From contig QQUM01000567.1 of assembly GCA_008501545.1 (NCBI GenBank), positions 1 to 5,439 of the forward strand: a stretch of DNA of 5,439 nt, written 5' to 3'. Both the position numbers and the translations under genes were made by a program. Source of the DNA: Calditrichota bacterium. GTDB taxonomy: Bacteria; Zhuqueibacterota; Zhuqueibacteria; Zhuqueibacterales; Geothermadaptataceae. The notes under the pieces were generated by a model. That model saw nothing but the letters and a program-made list of their open reading frames with translations, did no database searches and was not told the origin of the DNA. Positions 1 through 5,439 of the stretch are shown one piece after another; positions within the stretch are counted from its first letter, which is position 1; each line of letters opens with the position of its first letter.

Positions 1-189
1 GAGCGCATACGCAGGCCGAAAGCAGGCTTGCCACTCGTAACGATCGAACGTGGTGCGTGCGGCGGTTGTTATACAAACATTCCCCCGCAACGTATTATGG
101 AAGTGCGAGAATCCGACCGCTTGATTTTGTGTGAGCACTGTGGCCGGATTCTGTACTGGCAAGACGAAGAAGAATTAACAATAAAATAA
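1..189 (+). CDS. C4-type zinc-ribbon protein, C-terminal fragment
   Basis: This is the last 62 codons of a gene that starts left of the window; reading frame 1 is open from base 1 to a TAA at 187-189. The fragment holds two CxxC pairs, CGGC at fragment residues 20-23 and CEHC at 44-47, spaced as in a four-cysteine zinc ribbon. The stretches GACGGCYTNIPPQ and LILCEHCGRILY match the C-terminal ribbon of the PF02591 family (often annotated 'zinc ribbon domain-containing protein'). In that family the ribbon follows a long N-terminal coiled coil, which here would lie outside the window. The family is thought to bind nucleic acid or ribosome-related partners, but the role of this member cannot be told from the tail. 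The stop lies about 5 bases before RNase P RNA, so the two are probably transcribed together or the rnpB promoter lies inside this gene. Family assignment is confident; function is not. Confidence 0.85.
   Translation, partial: ERIRRPKAGLPLVTIERGACGGCYTNIPPQRIMEVRESDRLILCEHCGRILYWQDEEELTIK
182..187 (+). promoter_or_regulatory. possible -10 box for rnpB
   Basis: TAAAAT at 182-187 differs from TATAAT at one position and lies 7-8 bases before the base of helix P1 (about 195), the right distance for the start of a stable RNA. It overlaps the end of the upstream coding region. No convincing -35 box is seen 16-18 bases upstream, and the region is A/T-rich, so chance occurrence is quite possible. 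Confidence 0.25.
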
Positions 190-194
190 TAGAT

Positions 195-723
195 TAAAGC
201 TACACCCAAAGTAGACTGGACGGTCGCCTCATAGTGCTCAGGCAGTGTGGGGAGGAAAGTCCGAACTCCACAGAACAGGACGGTCGCTAACGGCGACTTC
301 GAGTGATCGGAGGAAAGTGCCACAGAAAACAGACTGTCTCGAATTTTCGGGATGATGGTGAAAAGGTGGGGTAAGAGCCCACCGCCCCAGTGGTGACATT
401 TGGGGGCACGGTAAACCCCGTCCGGAGCAAGACCAAATAGATTCCGTGTTTTGGGGTTGTCAAAAATTCATGCATATGTTGTATATTCCAGTCAATCGTA
501 CAATCGTTATAATACACGATTTTGCACACGTTTTCATGCTGATGTATGCCATTTTTTGACAACCTCAAAAGAAGGGTTGTTCGCCCAACTTGCCTTTGCA
601 TAACGGAATGGGTAGGTTGCATGATCCTGTCAGCAATGGCAGGGCTAGATAAATGACCGTCATTCCGGTTGTTAAAACGGAAACACAGAATTCGGCTTAC
701 AGGTCTGCTTTGGGTGTGCTTTG
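195..723 (+). ncRNA. rnpB: RNase P RNA, class A (with insertion)
   Basis: This is the catalytic RNA of ribonuclease P, which trims the 5' leader of pre-tRNAs. Conserved blocks are visible in order: GAGGAAAGTCC (252-262), AGGAAAGTGCCACAGA (311-326), GGTAAGAG (370-377), GGCACGGTAAACCCC (405-419), GGAGCAAGACCAAATAG (424-440), GGGTAGGTTGC (610-620, holding the GGU that binds the tRNA CCA end), TAGATAAATGACCGTC (646-661) and ACAGAATTCGGCTTAC (685-700). Helices traced by hand: P1 196-217 with 702-722 (T201 bulged); P2 219-225 with 655-661, perfect; P4 257-265 with 691-698, keeping the universal bulged U at 260; P6 273-276 (GAAC) with 579-582 (GTTC); P15 427-434 with 615-620; P16 441-447 with 603-609; P17 574-576 with 584-586. 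P6, P16 and P17 mark ancestral class A. Length of about 529 nt exceeds the usual 350-400 nt because of the extra segment at 448-570. The ends are set by P1 pairing and are good to a few bases. No U-tract terminator follows. Confidence 0.96.
448..571 (+). repeat. Inverted-repeat-bounded insert within rnpB
   Basis: The extra segment lies on the 5' side of the internal loop between P16 and P17 of RNase P RNA, where other class A RNAs have only a few bases. Its ends are an 18-bp inverted repeat, 449-466 (TTTTGGGGTTGTCAAAAA) and 553-570 (TTTTTGACAACCTCAAAA). They pair throughout, with a single G-U at 454/565. After a small internal loop the pairing resumes at 472-481 with 541-549, with several G-U pairs. 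Inside there are two copies of CAATCGT (493-499 and 501-507), the second of which can pair 502-507 with 516-521. The segment is A/T-rich compared with the rest of rnpB and has no reading frame of its own that looks real. It may be a MITE-like element or an intervening-sequence-like lineage-specific helix. No target-site duplication is apparent (left flank ATTCCGTG, right flank GAAGGG), so the mobile reading is unproven. Confidence 0.7.
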
Positions 724-732
724 TAATTAGTT

Positions 733-738
733 GAGGAG
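733..738 (+). promoter_or_regulatory. Shine-Dalgarno that sets the recJ start
   Basis: GAGGAG at 733-738 lies 10 bases before GTG 749. This makes GTG 749 a better start than the in-frame TTG at 731, because that TTG precedes and abuts this purine run and has only rnpB helix P1 sequence upstream of it. Confidence 0.7.
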
Positions 739-748
739 TCAGAAAATT

Positions 749-2446
749 GTGAACTTACAATGGCAGAGGATTGAAACAGCAGACAATGAAACAATAAACA
801 CACTCTCCCGGGAATTGACAATACCGCAAATCCTGGCAAATATACTTTACCAAAGGGGCATTGAATCACTCGAAGACGCAAAAGACTACTTCCGCGCAGG
901 GCTGGAAAATTTATACGATCCATTTCTTATGCTCGGTATGGAAGAAGCTGTCGAGCGCGTACTCAAGGCACTAAAATACAAAGAAAAAATTCTGATCTAC
1001 GGCGATTATGATGTTGACGGGATCACTTCAACTTCTATGCTGGTGCTCATTTTTCGCAAGTTGGGCCACGATGTCGAATATTACATTCCAAACAGATTGA
1101 ACGATGGTTACGGCCTGAATCCAGGCGGCATTGACAATGCAAAAAGCCTGGGTATCGATCTGATCATTACGGTCGATTGCGGCATTACGGCGGTGGATGA
1201 AGTGCAATATGCCCGTGAGGTTGGCATAGATGTCATAATCAGCGATCACCACCAGACGGCAAACGAGCTGCCAAATGCAGTGGCGATACTCGATCCGAAA
1301 CGCCCAAATTGTCCCTATCCATTTAAAGAACTGGCAGGCGTTGGCGTCGCCTTTAAACTCATACAAGGGGTTATTCAAAAGTCGAACATGGATCCAGAGT
1401 TTATCTATCCATTTCTCGACTTTGTTGCCATAGGCTCATCTGCAGATATCGTCCCGCTAATGGATGAAAACCGCATCCTGACCCGGGCCGGATTGGAGCA
1501 GCTTAACCGCACCGAAAATCTTGGATTAAAATCGCTTCTGCGCAACACAAACCTGCTCGGCAAAACACTTGGGACAGGGCAAATTATCTTCATCATGGCC
1601 CCACGCATCAATGCTGTTGGCCGTATGGGTGATGCCATGCGTGCTGTGAAAATGCTGACATCATCCGGTGAAGAAGAAGCCAAGCAAATTGCCGCTGAGC
1701 TGGAAGAATCCAACCGTGAACGGCGCTGCATCGACGAACAAACTTTCAACGAAGCCGTGGAGATGATCGAGAGCGAGTTTAATCCGGAAGAAGATTCATT
1801 TTTTGTATTAAGCTCTGAGAATTGGCACCAGGGCGTGATCGGTATTGTAGCCAGCCGCCTCGTCGAGCGCTACTACCGTCCAACAGTCATGATTTCCACC
1901 GACAACGGTATCGGCAAAGGCTCTGCCCGCAGTATTCACGGATTTAACATCTACGATGCACTCGAATCCTGCACAGATCTCATGCTCGCGTTTGGCGGCC
2001 ATAAATATGCAGCAGGATTAAGCATAAACTCAACTCAAATTGCTACTTTACGTGAGCGTCTCAATGGATACGCAATTGAAAATTTAACCGATGAGATGCT
2101 GGTACCTTCCCTGACAATCAGTGGCGAGATCAGATTGTCCGAGATCGATGATAAATTCTTGCGACTCCTGAAAATGATGGCACCATTCGGACCGCAAAAC
2201 TCCCGTCCGGTTTTTTCCAGCAAAGGTATAAAAATCGTCGGCACACCGACAATCGTTGGTAACAACCATTTGCGTTTTCGCGCTTCTCAGGACAATGTCG
2301 CGATAGACGCAATTGGCTTTAATCTCGGAGGATTGTTGCACCGCCTCCGTGGCAACACCGATGATGTCGAAATAGCTTATTACGTCGAAGAAAATGAATG
2401 GCAAGGCAGGATTTCCACACAACTCCGGATTCGGGACGTCCGTTAA
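749..2446 (+). CDS. recJ: Single-stranded-DNA-specific exonuclease RecJ
   Basis: This 565-aa protein is RecJ, the 5'-to-3' single-strand DNA exonuclease of the DHH phosphoesterase superfamily, acting in recombinational (RecF-type) and mismatch repair in the cytoplasm. All core motifs are present (numbered from GTG 749): GDYDVDG at 85-91, TVDCGI at 141-146, SDHH at 165-168 and the AD of GSSADIVPL near 232-233, which together supply the Mn2+/Mg2+ ligands. PRINAVGRM follows at 285-293. The DHHA1 domain has HQGVIGIVASR near 360-370, GSARS at 391-395 and GGHKYAAG at 416-423. The last ~130 residues fit the C-terminal OB-fold region. Length is close to E. coli RecJ (577 aa), so the gene looks intact. 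GTG 749 is preferred over TTG 731 because GAGGAG at 733-738 is well placed for it; TTG 731 would add six residues. The gene begins about 25 bases after rnpB and ends 24 bases before the carboxylase gene. Confidence 0.97.
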   Translation: MNLQWQRIETADNETINTLSRELTIPQILANILYQRGIESLEDAKDYFRAGLENLYDPFLMLGMEEAVERVLKALKYKEKILIYGDYDVDGITSTSMLVLIFRKLGHDVEYYIPNRLNDGYGLNPGGIDNAKSLGIDLIITVDCGITAVDEVQYAREVGIDVIISDHHQTANELPNAVAILDPKRPNCPYPFKELAGVGVAFKLIQGVIQKSNMDPEFIYPFLDFVAIGSSADIVPLMDENRILTRAGLEQLNRTENLGLKSLLRNTNLLGKTLGTGQIIFIMAPRINAVGRMGDAMRAVKMLTSSGEEEAKQIAAELEESNRERRCIDEQTFNEAVEMIESEFNPEEDSFFVLSSENWHQGVIGIVASRLVERYYRPTVMISTDNGIGKGSARSIHGFNIYDALESCTDLMLAFGGHKYAAGLSINSTQIATLRERLNGYAIENLTDEMLVPSLTISGEIRLSEIDDKFLRLLKMMAPFGPQNSRPVFSSKGIKIVGTPTIVGNNHLRFRASQDNVAIDAIGFNLGGLLHRLRGNTDDVEIAYYVEENEWQGRISTQLRIRDVR

Positions 2447-2470
2447 TTTAGCGCTTACTCAGGAATCAGG

Positions 2471-4135
2471 ATGAAGAAGTATCAATCACAGCTCGATGTG
2501 CACAGCGAAGCGTTTTCGCAGCGCAAAAGTCACATGCTCGCCCTGCTTGATACATTGCAAAGCAGAAGACAGGAAGTACGCGAAACATCGCCAGCGGCAA
2601 TCGCACGCCTTGAGAAACGTCGAAAATATCCTGCTCGCTTAAAAATCGAAAAAATTATCGATGTGGGCACAGCCTTTCATGAGATTGGGCTGTTTGCCGC
2701 TTATGATATGTATCACGATATTCCCGGTGGCTACCCGGCTGCCGGAACCATCATCGGCATTGGGACAGTTTCCGGCAAAAAAACCGTAATTGTCGCCAAC
2801 GATCCGACGGTGAAATCCGGCGCGTGGGTGGAGATGACCTGCAAGAAAAACCTGCGCGCCCAGGAAATTGCCATGGAGAACCACCTTCCCATTATCTACA
2901 TGGTTGATTCAGCCGGTGTCAATCTCGAGCGCCAGGCAGAAATATTCCCCGATCGCGAACATTTCGGACGTATCTTTCGCAATAATGCCAAAATGGCTGC
3001 CATGGGCATTCCGCAAATTTCCTGTGTTTTTGGATTCTGTGTCGCAGGTGGTGCCTACTTGCCCGGAATGTCCAGTGACCTGGCTATGGTGACAGCCAAC
3101 GCCAGCATGTTTCTGGCGGGCCCATTTCTTGTACGCAGTGCGCTTGGTCAGGACGTGGATATGGAAACCCTGGGCGGCGCCACGATGCACAATGCGATCA
3201 GCGGTGTCGCCGACTATGAATTTGCCAATGAAGATGAAGCTCTCGAGTGGATTCGCGACCAGATCGCCGCTATCGGTGCAATCCCGACTTCGCCCTTCGA
3301 TCGTATTGCTGCCGAAGATCCGGCTTATGATCCGGATGAATTACTGGGAATTTTGCCGGAAAATCTCAGCGGGGCCTATGAAGTGCGGGAAATCATCGCC
3401 AGGCTGGCAGACGGCAGCCGATTTCAGGAGTACAAACCCAAATTTGGACTAACGCTGGTTACGGCGTTTGCACGTATTGGTGGCTTCTCGGTTGGACTCA
3501 TTGCGAACCAGGGAAAATCGGTAAAAAAGCAAATGCCACCTGACAATCATGGCCGGCCACAGCCAGCCCAGGTTCAGATGAGCAATGTCATTTACAGCGA
3601 TTCTGCCAACAAAGCCACGCACTTCATTATGCTGTGCAACGAACGCCGAATTCCATTGATTTTTCTGCAGGACGTCACCGGTTTTATGGTTGGGAAAATG
3701 GCAGAAAATAACGGTATCATTCAAGATGGCGCACAGTTTGTCAATGCACAGGCGAACTCGGTTGTGCCGAAATTTACCGTTGTGCTTCGCAACAGCTACG
3801 GGGCTGGCAATTATGCGATGTGCGGCAAAGCTTACGATCCACGGCTCATCTACGCCTGGCCGACGGCGCGACTTGCCGTGATGGACGGCGGCATCGCAGC
3901 CGACACGGTTTTGCTCACAAAAAAGAATTTAAATGATGAAGAGCGCGCTGCTTTCAGGCAAAAGTTGGTAGAAAAATATAAATATGAGGCATCACCCTAT
4001 TTTTCCGCCGCTCGGCTCGTCATCGATGATATTCTCGATCCGCGGGAAACACGCCCGGCACTGATCAACGGTTTGGAGATGGCGGCACATAAAACAGAGT
4101 TTCAACCATTTGTTACGGGTGTAATGAGAATGTAG
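2471..4135 (+). CDS. Acyl-CoA carboxylase, carboxyltransferase (beta) subunit
   Basis: This 554-aa protein is the carboxyltransferase half of a biotin-dependent acyl-CoA carboxylase (PF01039), moving CO2 from carboxybiotin to an acyl-CoA. The N-terminal crotonase-fold domain shows a glycine-rich oxyanion loop, GFCVAGGAYLPGM at 188-200, and METLGGATMH at 231-240, very like methylcrotonyl-CoA carboxylase beta. The C-terminal domain has FLQDVTGFMVG at 398-408, NSYGAGNYAMCGKAYDPR at 441-458 and WPTARLAVMDGG at 463-474. The closest families by eye are methylcrotonyl-CoA and geranyl-CoA carboxylase (AtuC) beta subunits, but the substrate cannot be decided. Two traits differ from those: about 24 extra residues (349-372) after GLIANQG, and an AYEVREIIARL segment (302-311) recalling the alpha subunit of glutaconyl-CoA decarboxylase. 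No biotin attachment motif is present, so separate biotin carboxylase and carrier parts are needed. The ATG at 2471 has TCAGGA at 2459-2464. It lies 24 bases after recJ, and an AtuA-family gene follows. Confidence 0.93.
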   Translation: MKKYQSQLDVHSEAFSQRKSHMLALLDTLQSRRQEVRETSPAAIARLEKRRKYPARLKIEKIIDVGTAFHEIGLFAAYDMYHDIPGGYPAAGTIIGIGTVSGKKTVIVANDPTVKSGAWVEMTCKKNLRAQEIAMENHLPIIYMVDSAGVNLERQAEIFPDREHFGRIFRNNAKMAAMGIPQISCVFGFCVAGGAYLPGMSSDLAMVTANASMFLAGPFLVRSALGQDVDMETLGGATMHNAISGVADYEFANEDEALEWIRDQIAAIGAIPTSPFDRIAAEDPAYDPDELLGILPENLSGAYEVREIIARLADGSRFQEYKPKFGLTLVTAFARIGGFSVGLIANQGKSVKKQMPPDNHGRPQPAQVQMSNVIYSDSANKATHFIMLCNERRIPLIFLQDVTGFMVGKMAENNGIIQDGAQFVNAQANSVVPKFTVVLRNSYGAGNYAMCGKAYDPRLIYAWPTARLAVMDGGIAADTVLLTKKNLNDEERAAFRQKLVEKYKYEASPYFSAARLVIDDILDPRETRPALINGLEMAAHKTEFQPFVTGVMRM

Positions 4136-4144
4136 GATAACATG

Positions 4145-4186
4145 TGAAGGTTTGAACGCTGAAAAGTAAAAACGTTCAAACTTTCA
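4145..4186 (+). repeat. Intergenic stem-loop after carboxylase gene
   Basis: Bases 4145-4158 (TGAAGGTTTGAACG) pair with 4173-4186 (CGTTCAAACTTTCA) along 14 positions, with one G-U at 4149/4182, around a 14-base A-rich loop. The right arm is also the first part of the tandem repeat at 4173-4206. It begins 10 bases after the carboxylase stop. It is A/T-rich and not followed directly by a T-run, so it is not a typical rho-independent terminator, though it could stabilise the end of the upstream message. Confidence 0.6.
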
Positions 4187-4206
4187 AACGTTCAAACTTT
4201 CAAACA
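4173..4206 (+). repeat. TTCAAAC tandem repeat before the AtuA-family gene
   Basis: The 16-mer CGTTCAAACTTTCAAA occurs twice in perfect tandem (4173-4188 and 4189-4204). At finer scale the tract is four 8-base units, TTCAAACT, TTCAAACG, TTCAAACT and TTCAAACA, from 4175 to 4206. It ends 12 bases before the ATG at 4219 and takes the place where a ribosome binding site would be. The 8-base period is not a multiple of three and the tract is non-coding. It may be a dispersed genomic repeat family or a slippage-prone tract. Confidence 0.8.
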
Positions 4207-4218
4207 TTTTTTAAACTC

Positions 4219-5439
4219 ATGCAAAACAAAATTATCAGAATTGCCAATGGCCAGGGATTTTGGGGTGATTCCATTCTCGGCCCGGTTCGGCTCCTGCGCG
4301 AAGGGCCGATTGATTACCTGACCCTGGATTATCTCGCCGAAGTGACCATGAGCATCATGCAGAAGCTCAAATCACGCAATGCACAAGCGGGGTACGCCAC
4401 AGATTTCATCAAACTCCTGCAGCGCATTCTTCCTGAAGCGCAGGAAAAAGGCGTGCGCATCATTGCCAGCGCCGGAGGTGTAAATGCACAGGCCTGTCTT
4501 GAAGCAGCCGGGGACGTCGTGCAAAGTCTCGGTCTATCCGGTGTAAAAATCGCCACTATCACCGGTGACGACATCCTGCATCGCCTCGACGAATTGCAAG
4601 CTTCCGGTGAAAAATTTCTCAACATGGATACAGGCGCTGCATGGACTGATGTACACGACAAAGTCACATCTGCAAACGTTTATCTCGGTGCTGCCGGTAT
4701 CGTTGAAGCGTTGAATCAGGGAGCGGATATTGTTATTTGCGGCCGTGTCACTGATCCGGCCCTGGTGCTCGGGCCAATGATCCACGAATTCGGCTGGTCC
4801 TTTAATGATTACAACAAGCTGGCTGCCGGCACAGTCGCCGGACACATCGTCGAATGTGGTGCACAGTGTACTGGCGCCAACTACACCAACTGGCGAAAAA
4901 TAAAAGACTTTGCCATGATTGGCTACCCTGTCATCGAAATGCAGTCTGACGGAGAATTTGTCATCACCAAGCACCCGAATACCGGCGGTGAAGTGAGCAC
5001 CGAATCTGTGATTTCACAATTGATGTACGAAATGGGCGATCCCCAAAACTACATTACACCTGACGTGGTCGTTGATTTCACCACAGTACATCTTGCTGGC
5101 GCTGGAACCGATCGTGTGCAAATTTCTGGTGTGCAAGGCAAAGAAGCGACGCCCTTTTTAAAAGTTTCTGCAAGTTATTCAAATGGCTACAAGGCCGTTG
5201 GCCAGCTTACCATTGCGGGTCCGGATGCATTGGAAAAAGCAAAAATTTGTGCAGAAATAATTTGGAAACGGCTGGAATACGATGGATTAAACTTTGCTCC
5301 GGAAAATAAACTGGTTGAATTCCTCGGCGCTGCTGTGTGTCATGCCGGTATTGCACCGGAACCGGAACAATCCGATGAGATCGTCCTGCGCATTGGTGTC
5401 AAAGACACAGAAAAATCCAGGGTTGATCGTTTTGGCATG
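4219..5439 (+). CDS. AtuA-family (DUF1446) protein, 3' end outside window
   Basis: The frame is open from ATG 4219 to the window edge, 407 codons with no stop, so the gene is cut by the window and is not known to be broken. The sequence fits the DUF1446/AtuA family (PF07287): ANGQGFWGDS at residues 9-18, ASAGGVNAQ at 83-91, TGDD at 115-118, GADIVICGRVTDPALVLGP at 168-186, AGTVAGHIVECGAQCTGANY at 203-222, GYPVIEM at 235-241 and VITKHPNTGGEVSTESV at 248-264. AtuA is needed in Pseudomonas for growth on acyclic terpenes such as citronellol, where it is encoded beside the geranyl-CoA carboxylase subunits; its chemical activity is not established. The carboxylase beta gene 83 bases upstream supports a role in the same acyl-CoA pathway. 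No signal peptide or membrane segment is evident, so the protein is probably cytoplasmic. The start is the only ATG in frame after the stop at 4153-4155; no Shine-Dalgarno is visible, only repeat and T-rich sequence. Confidence 0.92.
   Translation, partial: MQNKIIRIANGQGFWGDSILGPVRLLREGPIDYLTLDYLAEVTMSIMQKLKSRNAQAGYATDFIKLLQRILPEAQEKGVRIIASAGGVNAQACLEAAGDVVQSLGLSGVKIATITGDDILHRLDELQASGEKFLNMDTGAAWTDVHDKVTSANVYLGAAGIVEALNQGADIVICGRVTDPALVLGPMIHEFGWSFNDYNKLAAGTVAGHIVECGAQCTGANYTNWRKIKDFAMIGYPVIEMQSDGEFVITKHPNTGGEVSTESVISQLMYEMGDPQNYITPDVVVDFTTVHLAGAGTDRVQISGVQGKEATPFLKVSASYSNGYKAVGQLTIAGPDALEKAKICAEIIWKRLEYDGLNFAPENKLVEFLGAAVCHAGIAPEPEQSDEIVLRIGVKDTEKSRVDRFGM

Noticed and set aside
218..287. 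Direct repeat GGACGGTCGC at 218-227 and 278-287
   Set aside because: Each copy is part of RNase P RNA; the first forms P2 with 655-661 and the second belongs to a different local stem. A 10-base match in a structured RNA can be chance.
448..571. Firm call of a transposable MITE
   Set aside because: Inverted ends are clear, but no target-site duplication is visible, no transposase family could be named from the ends, and a second copy cannot be looked for within this window.
287..622. Open frame of 111 codons on the - strand within the RNase P RNA region
   Set aside because: It lies antisense to conserved RNase P RNA blocks and across the insert, resembles no known protein, and the sequence constraint is explained by RNA structure.
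4173..4206. CRISPR-like array
   Set aside because: The 8-base units are contiguous with no spacers and far too short for CRISPR repeats.
4145..4212. Rho-independent terminator after the carboxylase gene
   Set aside because: The stem is A/T-rich and the T-run (4207-4212) lies about 20 bases past the stem, not directly after it.
4534..4974. Open frame of 146 codons on the - strand
   Set aside because: It is antisense to the AtuA-family gene, whose + strand frame carries clear family motifs over the same bases; the frame is a shadow.

Overview
The window looks like a chromosomal segment of a Gram-negative-type bacterium with roughly balanced base composition. Everything recognisable lies on the + strand: the 3' end of a zinc-ribbon protein gene (1-189), the RNase P RNA gene rnpB (about 195-723), recJ (749-2446), a biotin-dependent acyl-CoA carboxylase carboxyltransferase subunit (2471-4135), and an AtuA/DUF1446-family gene that runs off the right edge (4219-5439). 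The RNase P RNA is ancestral class A (P6, P16 and P17 can be traced). The style of the zinc-ribbon tail and the gene mix would fit the Bacteroidota/Calditrichota (FCB) neighbourhood, but that placement is an impression and not a demonstration.

The left half carries nucleic-acid housekeeping functions packed tightly together. The zinc-ribbon stop codon is about 5 bases before helix P1 of rnpB. The recJ Shine-Dalgarno begins about 10 bases after P1 closes, and no U-tract terminator is visible between them. rnpB is about 529 nt, well above the usual 350-400 nt. The excess is one extra segment of about 123 nt (448-570), bounded by an 18-bp inverted repeat. It sits on the 5' side of the P16-P17 internal loop, while the RNA core around it (P1, P2, P4, P6, P15, P16, P17) remains pairable. 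This is the most unusual structure in the window.

The right half carries acyl-CoA metabolism. The carboxyltransferase subunit starts 24 bases after recJ and is followed, across an 83-base gap, by the AtuA-family gene. Carboxylase beta plus AtuA is a known pairing in acyclic terpene (citronellol/geranyl-CoA) and branched-chain acyl-CoA catabolism. No biotin carboxylase/biotin carrier subunit is present here, and it would be expected further downstream or elsewhere. The 83-base gap is filled by a hairpin and four 8-base TTCAAAC-type tandem units that run almost to the AtuA start codon, which has no visible Shine-Dalgarno.

No tRNA, CRISPR array, transposase or complete insertion sequence was seen. 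The rnpB insert and the TTCAAAC repeats are the only structures not explained by ordinary genes.
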